64,000 nt of DNA from Jaenimonas drosophilae (lineage: Eukaryota; Euglenozoa; Kinetoplastea; Trypanosomatida; Trypanosomatidae), in the NCBI GenBank assembly GCA_030849065.1, contig JASAON010001645.1, positions 1 to 64,000 on the forward strand. The letters run 5' to 3'. The notes below the pieces were generated by a model, which saw only the letters and a list, made by a program, of their open reading frames with translations, did not search any database and was not told the DNA's origin. Below, one piece after another: positions 10,501 through 21,100 of the stretch. Each line of letters starts with the position of its first letter. The first letter of the stretch is position 1. The position numbers and the translations under genes are program-made.

Positions 10501-10949
10501 CCCTCACCTCTGACCAAACCCGCTCGTTCCCCCGTGAGGTGGAGCCTGACCTCCCGCTCCTCCACTTCCGCTTTCTCACTCGGCAGATGCTGGAGACGCA
10601 GGCCAACAACAGCAACACCACCAACTTCATGGATGGAGCAGCGGTGCCTCAGCCTTCCCCTTGCGCACATGTGCCCACCAACCAACGCCGGGTTCGTTCA
10701 TGGACGCTGCAGCATCTCCTCATGTGGAACAGCTCACTCCTCACAGATACCGCTCACGTTGGCTTCTTTGGCTACTGCGAGCGGTCTGTGGCCTTTCGCA
10801 TCGCGCGCCTGAAGGAGATTTGCGCCGATGATCTGGAGCCCTCCGTCTTGGATGGCCTTGCCTCGGCACAGATGGAGCAGCTCTCGCTCAGCTCCTGTGC
10901 GCATGAGTGCTTGATTCATCAAAAGGTGAAGGAGTGGATGAAGGTGTAG
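7548..10949 (+). CDS. Large Schlafen/AlbA_2-domain protein
   Basis: 1133 residues. The recognisable part is an AlbA_2 (Schlafen, 'divergent AAA-4') domain starting near residue 398. It has E402-x4-D407-Y-K409 (ESATLDYK), then a helix and LNAYGEGKLVVGVHE (431-445), which matches the family's LNAxGGxLxIGV pattern. In vertebrate SLFN13-type endoribonucleases the spaced acidic pair is catalytic for tRNA/rRNA cleavage; here E402 and D407 sit five apart in the same place. The N-terminal 390 residues and the remaining 650 are unrecognised and contain two Ser/Ala/Pro-rich linkers (about 300-390 and 705-745). No membrane segment is seen. A nuclease role is inferred only. The acceptor AG at 7520-7521 lies 26 nt upstream. 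Confidence 0.6.
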   Translation: MIEDRSLQRPRDRHRESWNDLTSGASSSSAQVDRNALIVYQDADEQSGEPIVSQLLMKARITLPAVMNYLFFGSTQTAVVYFGKRVDEDGTKIGCINEGAEDFKVRMIRYLTSEMWPPLLRTDAPDESLGADLLTRSMLLADWQGPETLISGDSTVFADNEREKMQERFWLRRSLESNMQVLLYLKNGTVGGKYLKVILGNPSQRLHFDVIDIREEKYRWDLRMLFTRIMDNLETQKAIASYDSFLHLFREACAMADAHAMALERTSQQVPLLVWNELPEDSVDDFESLLRPTAPPVLDLFDEEDPATPPRTSGEDRSPENSTTQAPPSMEALSPLATRRPTGLKIAIASPSSPVLMDSERLPSFTPRVSSIMSMHSPGTELTPTHSTNRFYRWMERLEKPESATLDYKSYFSYPADEIKHRCVKFMCGFLNAYGEGKLVVGVHEIAHRDPDGNLVSEKEGRNNIVQHNDLVDQYVVGLRVSMEDLEEVQADVSKQLQRCLPPIPPQTVQLDVVPVQFPQNFTISRKILILYEQGSMYSISRDSLKQKSNYAIRFLYPLDLTIVPLGLVDSQLLRLVMDNVPPGTDLVPEYLKAEAYAIAAIHNPASLDNPNWETDLSSNLCGRTRCRHLFVDYGNGATELDFKLRVPQLHVVEVSVNIKRCGYAPLMDYKGKFFAGWPSIPMWDATTQSARRVERNYRLMISQDGDGSPSSSPQRAAGAGATSPASAAAASASDGTVAMSSPRPKAKAKLGWRWFTDLKVVSRVLSYLYDHHNIEDTLAFRLIHPQCNKIFENRQGLHLVEMIQSTPVGVPVMSVSHDHISRMQGAFLSSGIPPLPLLLCRIYELIGNLPSPYPYVAVPLMQQTFRVAPVLIPLFYRQHYFDGQLRMAVVLDLRDGVMKTLELRDGNLILDAIVGMGFDRMNKRQVVQQLSQQACINPKKWMDLDLCSLTPSSFHLHPKRNYLARSLMGMRRSRSHNSSAVMSPLTSDQTRSFPREVEPDLPLLHFRFLTRQMLETQANNSNTTNFMDGAAVPQPSPCAHVPTNQRRVRSWTLQHLLMWNSSLLTDTAHVGFFGYCERSVAFRIARLKEICADDLEPSVLDGLASAQMEQLSLSSCAHECLIHQKVKEWMKV

Positions 10950-11190
10950 GTGTGAGAATGCTGTGGTGTAGGATGTGTTGACCTGCGTTTTATAGCGCTC
11001 GTGTTTTGCTGTGGACCACTCGTCAAGGTTGGGTGGATGCGTTGTGGGTTGCAAAAGGACTGAGCACCCAGCATGTCATGTGCTCCTCCATTGGGCAACT
11101 TCTCTTCTTCACCACACCACCTTTTCCATCTTAATGTAGAGTAGGCTGATGCCCTCCAAGACGACGTAGGACGGTGTTCTTAGACGCGCG

Positions 11191-12846
11191 ATGCTCCACA
11201 ATGGACGAGCATCCTGCATCAGCAAGACAGGCCAATGGTTTAGCATCCCGCGTACACTTCGAAGTAGCGTTGCTTCTTCTTTGGAACGGAACATGTTTGT
11301 TGAGGGTGTTCTTCGCCGCGCCAATGACGTGCGCGTGAATTTCTCACGTCGCAGTGGATCCACGAACGAAGGCCGATCACCGTCACCCAACCCAACGAGC
11401 TCCTCCTACGTCGGAGAGCTCTTCCTCGACCAAACAACACGCCATCCTACCTGTGTCTTGTGTGGAGAGCAGCTCACCTCCTGCAGTTCTCAGGTTCACC
11501 GCACCTACGGACACCATGTGTCCAGGCTCATTGTCGTACAGCGTGCCATCCATCTCATCATGGTCTATATGCAACTACTTCCACTGGCCCAGACCAATCG
11601 TGACGAACTGAAGAAGCACCTTCAGCACCCTAAACTGCGAACATTGTTGGATGAGATTGACTTCGCGGAACCACCGTGGGTGGCTGGCAGAGATGGGATG
11701 ATGAACCAACTGGATGTGGTTGCTGTTGTTCTGCGACGTTGGTGGAGGCAGCTGCAGTCTCCAGAGTACCCTGGCATGGCGGATGCGGCGGAGGCACCAC
11801 CGACCTTTAACCGGTTGCCATCCTTGAGCAGCTCATCGGGTCGCGAGCGGCTCTGTCGGCTGCGGAGCTTGTTGTTGATGCTCAAGACCCAGGGCGTCCT
11901 TACGGGATTGAATACCTCCTCCTCATCCGCCATGGGCGATGATATCGGGTTCACCCGCAATACCAGCTTCCAGCGCTTTGAGATGATTGGGGATAATGTC
12001 TTCAAGCATGCCGTGCCCGATCGCATGCGGATACTCTTCCCTGACGTGGAGATGCACTTCACAAACGTGGTCGGCTCCATGCAGCAGCTCATTGATAGCA
12101 ACAGCTCACTGCGGGAGATGTACGACTACCTTCACTTGAGTCACTTGACAAAGGCCAATCTGAGCCACTCCAAGGCAAAGGCGGATGCAGTGGAGGCCCT
12201 CTTTGGTGAGCTCCAGGCACTGCTCTGGTCGTCGGAGTACAACGTGGGCCAAGTGAATGTGGAGGTGGAACCTACTAGGGAGCTCCGGGCGATTCGTGCC
12301 ATTGTTGCGCACACACTCAATGAGCTCGCGCATACAGGATTCATGTGGCGGATGGAGGAAACGCTCCTCCGAGCCAAGCCTGTAATAGAGGCCTTCACCA
12401 TCAACTCCAAGGAGGTGCACTGGCAACGCATGTGGGAGGAGCAGGCAGCCCCTCATGCTCCACACAGCTCAGGGAGATGCATGTATCCTGTCCTGTCCTT
12501 CTTCCCCCGCCCCCATCCCGTCACGGGCCACCTTCCCCCAGGAGAGGTGTACAGCTACTCCTGTGCTGCGCCACCCCAGGCATCTCCGCATCACAACCGT
12601 CAACGCATTCTCTCCACGACGTCCATCTCTTCCACAAAACTCAAGACCTTCTACGCGGCGGAGTGCCCGTCGAAGCAGCCATTGTGGGAGACCCTCTGCA
12701 ACAACACGTCACTTGTGTCTGAGATGCATGCCTCCTGCATCCCAGCGTTGTTGCCATCTGCTGGAAGCACCACCCCACGTGAACCACGGATGAGTGCTGA
12801 AGAGGCGTGGGTTCGTGTTGGGGCTCCATCCTTTGATCTCTTCTAA
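11191..12846 (+). CDS. Mitochondrial RNA-editing-type zinc-finger/RNase III-like protein 1
   Basis: 551 residues. The basic N-terminus (RTLRSSVASS, VLRRANDVRVNFSRR) suggests mitochondrial import. A U1-like C2H2 finger follows: C88, C91, H103 and H108/H109. An RNase III-like domain spans about 258-390, with QRFEMIGDNV (Q261, E264, D268), E287 after FPDV, and ADAVEALFGE (D332, E335). This order matches the KREPB/KREN proteins of the kinetoplastid editosome, which either cleave pre-mRNA at editing sites or act as non-catalytic partners. Five of the six conserved acidic residues of bacterial RNase III seem present; the first (E38 in E. coli) is Q261. It is clearly paralogous to the 49829 gene (YDYLxL, KxDxVE, FGExQxxLWSxE, VAHxxxELAH). 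No double-stranded-RNA-binding domain is recognisable, so the exact subunit is undecided. Confidence 0.62.
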   Translation: MLHNGRASCISKTGQWFSIPRTLRSSVASSLERNMFVEGVLRRANDVRVNFSRRSGSTNEGRSPSPNPTSSSYVGELFLDQTTRHPTCVLCGEQLTSCSSQVHRTYGHHVSRLIVVQRAIHLIMVYMQLLPLAQTNRDELKKHLQHPKLRTLLDEIDFAEPPWVAGRDGMMNQLDVVAVVLRRWWRQLQSPEYPGMADAAEAPPTFNRLPSLSSSSGRERLCRLRSLLLMLKTQGVLTGLNTSSSSAMGDDIGFTRNTSFQRFEMIGDNVFKHAVPDRMRILFPDVEMHFTNVVGSMQQLIDSNSSLREMYDYLHLSHLTKANLSHSKAKADAVEALFGELQALLWSSEYNVGQVNVEVEPTRELRAIRAIVAHTLNELAHTGFMWRMEETLLRAKPVIEAFTINSKEVHWQRMWEEQAAPHAPHSSGRCMYPVLSFFPRPHPVTGHLPPGEVYSYSCAAPPQASPHHNRQRILSTTSISSTKLKTFYAAECPSKQPLWETLCNNTSLVSEMHASCIPALLPSAGSTTPREPRMSAEEAWVRVGAPSFDLF

Positions 12847-13019
12847 CTGTGGTGTCACTTTGGAGGACTTCATTCCTTGGGCTTTCTCTTCTTGTAATGT
12901 GTGGAGATGCAACGTCAGCACTGCCTTCGTGGACCACTCACTCCTCCTTGTCCTGCCTACCTTCTTCCGCTGTAGGATAGACATCCCACGATTGCTGTGA
13001 CGAACGAACGTCGTGCGGC

Positions 13020-13391
13020 ATGCGCAACCGCTCCAACCGCCTTCTTGGAGCGCTGCTCCTCATTGCTCTCCTGAGCTCAGCTGTGGTGCAAGCCATTGAC
13101 ATCTCTCAAACACTGACGGAGGAGAAGAAGGAGGTAGCAACGGGCACGGATGTGCTCTACTTTATTGGAGGAGGCGAGCGTTTCATTCTTCGCAATGCCG
13201 ATCTCAACACGTGGACGCAGGAGGATGCCATCAACGCCCTTCCCGCGTCCATGATCGCACGTGTGACGAAGCCGTTTGGGCTGCTCCACCAAGGCATGAT
13301 GCTTCAGGAAGGCGTCCCACTCGGCAAGCAAGGCATCAAGAGTGAAGTGTGGTTGGTGCTGGCACCACATATCCGCTTCCATGACCTGTGA
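13020..13391 (+). CDS. Small secretory protein, unrecognised
   Basis: 123 residues. A clear signal peptide (RLLGALLLIALLSSAVVQA) has a plausible cleavage site after residue 25. The mature part (about 98 residues) has no cysteine and no further membrane helix, with alternating beta-like and charged segments. I do not recognise the family; it may be a soluble lumenal or secreted protein. The ORF runs cleanly from ATG to TGA and sits between an editing-type gene and uS13. Codon use (C/G-ending) resembles the neighbours, which supports a real gene. Confidence 0.55.
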   Translation: MRNRSNRLLGALLLIALLSSAVVQAIDISQTLTEEKKEVATGTDVLYFIGGGERFILRNADLNTWTQEDAINALPASMIARVTKPFGLLHQGMMLQEGVPLGKQGIKSEVWLVLAPHIRFHDL

Positions 13392-13508
13392 GGGAGAGGC
13401 GGCTGGGCCTACCCCTCGTTGTGTTGGTGCATCACTGAATCTGTTTCTGCTGCTCTATTCATGCCTCAACTTGGCATCGTGCCACCTCTGCGCACATCCA
13501 TTGAAACA

Positions 13509-13548
13509 TCTTCTGCTCCTTCTTTTCGCGTTACTGCTACTGTTGTAG
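13509..13548 (+). promoter_or_regulatory. Putative trans-splice acceptor of uS13 copy 1
   Basis: A pyrimidine-rich tract ends in AG at 13547-13548. The next ATG is the uS13 start at 13562, giving a leader of only about 13 nt before addition of the spliced leader. Seen in sequence; use as an acceptor is inferred from kinetoplastid biology. Confidence 0.55.
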
Positions 13549-13561
13549 GGAATAAGGAACG

Positions 13562-14020
13562 ATGTCTTTGACTCTTCAGCCCGAGAACTTCCAGCACATT
13601 GTGCGTCTCCTCAACACCAATGTTGAGGGCAAGCGCAAGATCCCCTTCGCGCTTCGCATGGTGAAGGGTATCGGTATCCGTTTCGCCTACATCATCTGCA
13701 AGAAGCTCAGCATTGATGTGGAGCGCCGCGCCGGCACCCTCAACCCTGAGGAGCTCAACCGCATTGCCGAGATCATCGCCGATCCCTCCAAATTCAAGAT
13801 CCCCGACTGGTTCCTCAATCGTCAGCGCGACCCCAAGACTGGCAAGACCGAGCACCTCTCCAGCTCCATGGTGGATACCCGCCTCCGTGATGATCTTGAG
13901 CGCCTGAAGAAGATCCGCGCTCACCGTGGTGTGCGTCACGCCTACGGCCTCCGCGTCCGTGGCCAGCACACCTGCACGTCTGGCCGCAACGGCAAGACTG
14001 TTGGTGTCCGCGGCAAGTAA
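13562..14020 (+). CDS. RPS18: 40S ribosomal protein uS13 (RPS18), copy 1
   Basis: 152 residues, full family length. It starts [27 protein letters not shown] and carries the conserved [37 protein letters not shown] and GRNGKTVGV segments. uS13 lies in the head of the small subunit and contacts the P-site tRNA and the 60S bridge. The coding sequence appears identical, base for base, to the copy at 14248. Identity covers the coding region, three bases before ATG and about seven after the stop, then ends abruptly. Codons are strongly C-biased, as expected for a highly expressed gene. Confidence 0.97.
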   Translation: MSLTLQPENFQHIVRLLNTNVEGKRKIPFALRMVKGIGIRFAYIICKKLSIDVERRAGTLNPEELNRIAEIIADPSKFKIPDWFLNRQRDPKTGKTEHLSSSMVDTRLRDDLERLKKIRAHRGVRHAYGLRVRGQHTCTSGRNGKTVGVRGK

Positions 14021-14209
14021 TTGGACGAACAAGCTCCGCGGTAGGGCCCTTGTGTACTGGGACTACTTCCTTTCCCTCCATGCCTCTCGTTTCATGATTC
14101 ACTAACTTTCCAAAAAAAAAAAACGTGTTGATGTGCTTGTTCTTCACTGATGATGTGTGTGAGACATTCCATTCATGTACTAGTGCAGCATCTTTCATAA
14201 TCCGTCTCC

Positions 14210-14244
14210 TTCCGCTTATGATGTTTATTTGCCTCTGGTTATAG
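14210..14244 (+). promoter_or_regulatory. Putative trans-splice acceptor of uS13 copy 2
   Basis: A pyrimidine-biased stretch ends in AG at 14243-14244. The start codon follows after three bases, which would leave almost no native 5' leader. This flank differs completely from that of copy 1, so each copy seems to have its own processing signal. Inferred. Confidence 0.45.
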
Positions 14245-14247
14245 ACG

Positions 14248-14706
14248 ATGTCTTTGACTCTTCAGCCCGAGAACTTCCAGCACATTGTGCGTCTCCTCAA
14301 CACCAATGTTGAGGGCAAGCGCAAGATCCCCTTCGCGCTTCGCATGGTGAAGGGTATCGGTATCCGTTTCGCCTACATCATCTGCAAGAAGCTCAGCATT
14401 GATGTGGAGCGCCGCGCCGGCACCCTCAACCCTGAGGAGCTCAACCGCATTGCCGAGATCATCGCCGATCCCTCCAAATTCAAGATCCCCGACTGGTTCC
14501 TCAATCGTCAGCGCGACCCCAAGACTGGCAAGACCGAGCACCTCTCCAGCTCCATGGTGGATACCCGCCTCCGTGATGATCTTGAGCGCCTGAAGAAGAT
14601 CCGCGCTCACCGTGGTGTGCGTCACGCCTACGGCCTCCGCGTCCGTGGCCAGCACACCTGCACGTCTGGCCGCAACGGCAAGACTGTTGGTGTCCGCGGC
14701 AAGTAA
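14248..14706 (+). CDS. RPS18: 40S ribosomal protein uS13 (RPS18), copy 2
   Basis: This is a second intact uS13 gene, 152 residues, with no visible base difference from copy 1 in the coding region. It lies 227 nt downstream in the same orientation, but the intergenic flanks are unrelated. Perfect coding identity including silent sites, against divergent flanks, points to recent gene conversion or very recent duplication with replaced flanks. Two copies would double the dose of a highly expressed transcript, a common kinetoplastid way to raise expression when transcription cannot be tuned per gene. Collapse or duplication in assembly is unlikely because the flanks differ. Confidence 0.97.
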   Translation: MSLTLQPENFQHIVRLLNTNVEGKRKIPFALRMVKGIGIRFAYIICKKLSIDVERRAGTLNPEELNRIAEIIADPSKFKIPDWFLNRQRDPKTGKTEHLSSSMVDTRLRDDLERLKKIRAHRGVRHAYGLRVRGQHTCTSGRNGKTVGVRGK

Positions 14707-15183
14707 TTGGACGGATGAGAGTTCAAACGTCGTTTCATCATTTCGTACTTTTGCGTGCACGAGGTATCTCTGCCTGCTCGCCATGACACTTCTGTGTCTC
14801 GGAGTTGGTGGTTGATGACTTCGTGCGTTAACCAAACAAAAAAAGCAGTGACGTGCGGAACATTATTGTGAATGAAGAGGGTCTTGGACTCTCTTACAGT
14901 GCAACACATGCTGCTCATGCTATTGTCATCACCCCTCCACTTTTTTCTTCTCCATATCTGCATGTTGTTTGCTAGTGTCTATATTGGTAGATATAGATTG
15001 AACGTGGATCCGTTCTGCGTCTGTGCGTCTTGACGTGCTCGAACAGGACCACACACACACACCCACAGACACACAAAAAGATCCCAACAAAGCAACTGGG
15101 ATTTTTTGATTGGTTGGTGTCCTTGACCTTTTGGTGTACATATCTTTGTAGTTCAATCCTGAGTACGTGCTGGGCGTGGCAGG
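14707..15183 (+). other. Intergenic interval before the dynein gene
   Basis: About 480 nt without a gene. It contains a CA repeat near 15049-15062, and a T-rich stretch ending in AG at 15150-15151, a plausible spliced-leader acceptor 32 nt before the dynein start. No RNA gene was recognised. Confidence 0.5.
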
Positions 15184-18100
15184 ATGTCCATCTCCATTGA
15201 GGAGCTGATTGCCGTTCGGCGAGCGCAGCGACTGCAGAAGGCCGACGAGCAAAAGAAGGAGGCAGAGGAAAAGAAGGAGCGCGGCATTGGCCAGAGCCCC
15301 GGCCACTCCGCACGTGGCGATGAGGTGCCGTCGTGGCTGCAAGAAGAGGCCGCGCGTCCTGTTTCGGTGGCAGAGAGCGTGGGCCAAACCCTCGCCTCCG
15401 CTAGCGCCATGAAGGTGGAGTCCAGCCATCACACCTCCGCCGCGGGCTCCGTCTCGGGCCGCAAGCGCCGTCTGCCGGGCTCCATCCGCGTGGATTTGGA
15501 GCCCAAGACGATGGCCCCCTCAGGCCACGTCCGCGGAGAGCTCTCGCGCGACGAAATTGTGCACCGCAAACGCACCCGCCTCGATGGTCTTCCCTCGTTG
15601 GAGTCCGTCCTCGAGAGCCGTGGGGTACCTGCTGACGGTGTGCTTCCCTCAACAGAGGTTGGGGTGTACTACAGCCTGTTGCCTCTAGAAGCCTTTGATG
15701 ATTGGGAGTTTGAGGAGCTCCTGCCGACCGATTGGATGGCACGGGCAACCCCAGACAAGAACCCCTATGGCGGCCTTCAATGCCGTGCCTTTCATAGCAG
15801 CAGCAACAACGGGCGAGGGCAGTGGGAGACGGGTAGGGTGGTGGACTGGGACACCAGCACCAACCAACTCACGGTAGAGCTCGTGGAGTTGGTGCCCAAG
15901 CCAGAAATCACGTTGCCACTCCCCACACGCAAGACACTCCACCTTCCACGCGTCTACGTTTGCTTTGAGGCGGAGAATGTGCTTAACTTCGCCACTCGCT
16001 TCACCACGGCCTACCGACGACGAAAGCTCGCTGAGAGTATTCTGCGCGCGGAGCTCTTTGTGGAGTCCATCCCGCTGGATGAGTTCCAAACGATTGATCC
16101 TGTCGTCCTGACGCGCATCAAAGACATCGCCCTCAGCACGCCGGTTCTCATTGAGGGCGAGAGCAATCTCGATGTGCAGTACATTGTGGAGGAGATTCGG
16201 GCCGACTACAGCAGAACCATGAACATGGACTTGTTCCGTCAAACCACCAAGGATGGTGGGCTGATGCAGCTTGTGGGCAACGTGATGCTGCCGCCATCTC
16301 GCCCAGCTCCGCCGGTGCCGCTCTTCGGCATCGACCCCGCCCGCTCCGCCGCCTTCGCGGACATCGTCTCATCCTTCCAGCGGACCTCCTTCCTCGCCAC
16401 TAACCCAACAGTGGGGTTTTTGCTGCGATCAATCCGTGCCATCAACTCTGCGTTGATGAGCCACCAGGTGTTTCTTCTGGCCACCGATGTTGAAGCACAT
16501 CGCCCCCTCTCGCTCATGTCCTTTGACGATGCGGAGAGCAGCGCCGCGCGGGAGAGCGTCTCGTACCTCCGTGAGAAGTGGTCAACGCCCATCTTCGAAG
16601 CCACGAAGGATGCCCTCTCCACCTTTACCCACAAGGAGGAGGTCCATCTGCAATTCCGCAACGATGAGGAGTACGCCAACACCAAGACACAACGCTTTCT
16701 TGGCAGCATCAACCGCGAGATGCAGGATGCTCTGCATCATGTGCTGAAGGGAGGGCTCGAGGCTTTTACGCGCTTCATTGAGGACTGCGGCAACTTCCAC
16801 ATCACCATCCACTCCATGAAGGAGGTGGAGATGGTTGTGGGCGAGCACCCACCCCCAGACACCCCCTTTGGTTTTGATGAGCGCGTCACGAAGCATCTCC
16901 TCCGCAAGGCGCCATACTCCGTCCCGCCACTCATCAAGGTCTCGCTCGTTGACGAGGCGCCGAAGGACAAGAGCACCGACCCTGCCGCTCAGGTGGATGC
17001 CGAACTGCTCGGTGAGGGCGAGGAGGCGAAGGTGTACATGCCGATTCAATTCAGCTCCACCACGACCAACATCCGTACCGCCATCTACACCATCCTGAAG
17101 CGCTGCCTCAGCACCCATGGAGAGATCCGCTCCGTGGAGCGACGCATCTTTGAGTTCCTCTACGACCCCACCACGGCCCTGATTGACACCGTGAGCTCTG
17201 AGGATCCTTTTGTGCTCTCATGTCTTGCTCGTATTGACGCCGTCCTTGACCGCGTCACCAACATCATGAATGAGTACCTCGCCACCTACAAGCAGTACGA
17301 AGACATTGTGGTGCTTGACCCAAAAACCTACCTGGAAGAATTCAATGAGAAGTTTGCACGTACCAAGGGCGTGGATGTGGAGGTGCAGAGGCACCTTCGC
17401 CGCCAGGAGGCATTGCTGCAGGACATCCCAGCCTACGTGGATTTGGGCTTCGTTCGCGTGGACTGCGTCGACCTACGCCGCCATCTCTCCACCAAGTGTG
17501 CCAGCCTCGCCACCCAGGTGCTCAACACCATGGCGATGCGCGCGGTGAAGAAGGAGGATGAGATTGATGAGGCCTTCACGACGATCCACGAAACACTGGT
17601 GAAGCCAACGGACACCCCCGAGGAGGTGGTGGCCACGAAGGACTTCATCAAGACCATCCCGGAGCAGGTCTTTGACCTACGCGTCATTATTCAAGAGATC
17701 CGTGAGATCCACGAGCTGCTCGACCTCTTCCGCCGTGGTTTGTCCGAGGAGGAGTTCAACAAGAAGTGGCGCGCCGTGGGCTGGCCATCTCAGCTCGACG
17801 ACGCCATTAACCAGCGGCTGCAGGAGTTGGAGGAGACGAAGCGTGCCATTGTTGCGTCCATGAGCCGTTCTCAAGAAATCTTTGAGAAGGAGGTGGAGCG
17901 GATGCAGGCCTTGGTTGAAGGCTACCACCAACACAACCTCCTCTCACGTCTGGAGGAGATCTCCACCGATGTACGCTCCATGCTCGACAAGATCCAGAAG
18001 TTGCGCGACCAGGCCAACACCTTCAACACCCATGAATCCCTCTTCAATCTGGAAAAGACCGACTACTCCTCGGCACATCAGCTCACCCAGGACTTTGAAC

Positions 18101-21100
18101 CCTATGCCTCCTTGTGGATGACTGTGAGCGACTGGGCAGCGGCCAATGATGAGTGGTACGCGGCGGTCTTCACCGATATCGATGCCGATGCGATGGAGCA
18201 GCGCGTCAACGATGATCTCCGCGTCATGAATAAGTGTACGCGTGACAGCCGACTCACCGCGGAGCTCGTGTGCATTGCGGAACAGACCCGAGACAAGATT
18301 GAGCAGTTCAAGCAGCTCGTCCCCACCATCAAGTACCTCCGCACGGAGGGCATGAAGGACCGTCATTGGGATCAGCTCTCCAAGGAGGCTGGGAAGGAGA
18401 TCCACCCTGGTGGCACACTCAATGAGCTCCGCGACGTGACGAAGATGCGTCTACGCGACAACAGCGATGCGCTCATGAAGATCTCCGAAATTGCCGCCCG
18501 AGAGTACCAGATTGAGGTGTCGCTGGCCAACATGAAGGCGTTGTGGGTGGATATGCGGCTCAAGGTGAAGTCCTACAAGGAAACGGGTTCCTACGTGGTG
18601 TCCAAGGATGTCATTGATGACACGCAGGAGAAGTTAGATGACCAGATGCTCGTCACCCAGTCACTGACCTTCTCCCCCTTCAAGAAGATCTTTGAGGATG
18701 AGATTGTGGAGTGGGAGGCCTCTCTGAAGCTGGTGCAAGACGTCCTTGATGAGTGGCTCACTTGCCAGAAGTCGTGGCTCTACCTGGAGCCCATCTTCCA
18801 GTCCGAGGATATCTCACGACAGCTCCCGCAAGAGTACAAGCGCTTCCAGCAGGTCAACAAGAACTGGAAGTTCTTGAGCAACAAGGCCCACGAGGTGGAT
18901 CTGACGATGCCCTTCTGCAAGACGACGGAGAACTGCCTCGAGCTCCTCAAGGAGAACAACGCCACCCTGGAGGTGGTGGAGCATGGACTGAATCAGTACC
19001 TGGAGAACAAGCGTGCATCCTTTGCCCGCTTCTACTTCCTCTCCGATGACGAGCTCCTCACCATTCTCTCTGAGGCACGCGACCCACAAAAGATTCAGCC
19101 GCAGTTCCGCAAGCTCTTTGAGAACATCGCGAGCATCGATATGCGCGAGCCCGACAATGAGATGTTCGGCATGTACTCACACATGAAGGAGTACATCCCC
19201 TTCACTCAAACTGTCCTGCCACGCAAGTACGTCGAGAACTGGCTGACAGAGATTGAGCACATGATGAAGCTCTCCATCCGCTCGCAGCTCGACAAGGGTG
19301 TGAAGGATGTGGTGGAGATGTCCAAGAAGGAGTTCATCCTGCAGTCTCCTGGCCAGGTGGCGATTGCCGTCAACCAAATCATCTGGACCAACGAGTGCGA
19401 GGAATCCTTGCGTCAGCACGGCTCACTCGCCCCCTACGTCCCCAAGGCTAAGGAGAACCTCATGGTGTTGGTCGAGGCGGTGCGTCAGCCCCTCTCCAAC
19501 CTTCAGCGCATGAATCTAAGCGGCATGATCACTGTGGAGGTGCACGCGCGCGATATCGTGGAAAAGTTGGCCGAGGACATGGTGGACAACATCTTCGCCT
19601 TTGAGTGGATCTCCCAACTTCGAAGCTACTGGGAGAACAATGACTGCTACCTGCGTCAAGTAGAGGCACAGTTCCGCTACGGCGGGGAGTACCTTGGCAA
19701 CACCACGCGTTTGGTCATCACCCCGCTCACCGATCGCATCTACCTCACCCTCACGGGTGCGATGCACATGTTCCTTGGTGGTGCACCAGCCGGCCCTGCA
19801 GGTACGGGCAAGACGGAGACGGTGAAGGACTTGGCCAAGGCGGTGGCGAAGCAGTGCGTCGTCTTCAATTGCCAAGAAGGTATGACCTACGCCTCCATGG
19901 GCAAGTTCTTCAAGGGCCTGGCGCAGGCTGGTGCCTGGGCCTGCTTCGATGAGTTCAACCGTATCGATGTGGAGGTGCTCTCCGTCGTGGCCCAGCAGGT
20001 CTCCTCATTGCAGGAAGCTGCCCGATCCAAGCAGTACCGCATCCCCTTTGAGGGAACCGAGATTGTTGTGGATCCGTCCTACTCCGTCTTCATCACCATG
20101 AATCCTGGCTACGCCGGCCGTACCGAGCTCCCTGACAACTTGAAGGTGCTCTTCCGTCCGGTGGCCTGCATGGTGCCGGACTACGCCATGATTGCTGAGA
20201 TCCGTCTCTTCTCCTTTGGTTACTCCGACTCCCGAAAGTTGGCTCAAAAGATGGTCGCAACGTTTCGTCTGAGCTCCGAGCAGCTCTCCTCGCAGGATCA
20301 CTACGATTTTGGCATGCGTGCCGTCAACACCGTCATTTCAGCCGCCGGTTTGATGAAGCGGGAGTACCCCGACGAGGCTGAGGATGTGCTTCTACTGCGT
20401 GCGCTGCGGGACTCCAACGCGCCAAAGTTCCTGGAGGAGGATCTGATCCTCTTCGATGGCATCATCTCCGATCTCTTCCCCGGTGTGCGGCTGACCCCCT
20501 CCGACTACGGCGACTTCCTCCGTACTTTAGAGGAGAAGTCGGCCGAGTTCCACCTTCAGCCAACGAGCATGTTCCTCAAGAAGTGTGTGCAGCTCTACGA
20601 AATGAGCGTCCTCCGCCACGGTCAAATGAGTGTAGGCCCCACAATGGGCGGCAAGAGCTCCGCCACACGTGTCCTTCAAGCCGCCATGACCAAACTCCGC
20701 AAGGAGCTCCACATCGAGCGCTTCGCAGAGGTCCGTACCTACAGCCTGAACCCCAAGGCCATCACCATGGCACAGCTCTATGGTGGTTTCGACGACGCCA
20801 CCGGCGAGTGGCGTGATGGTATCATTGGTGAGCTCTTCCGAATCGCCGCTCGGGAGACCTCCGACATGCGTCAGTGGATCATCTTTGATGGCCCCGTTGA
20901 TGCTCTCTGGATTGAGTCCATGAACACCGTCCTGGATGATAACAAGAAGCTCTGCCTCATTTCTGGTGAGATCATCGCCATGACACCCTACATGAATTGC
21001 TGGTTTGAGGTGGAGGATCTTGCTGTGGCCTCTCCCGCCACGGTTTCCCGTGCGGGTATGATCTACCTGGAGCCCAACACCTGCATCGGCGTCACCAACT

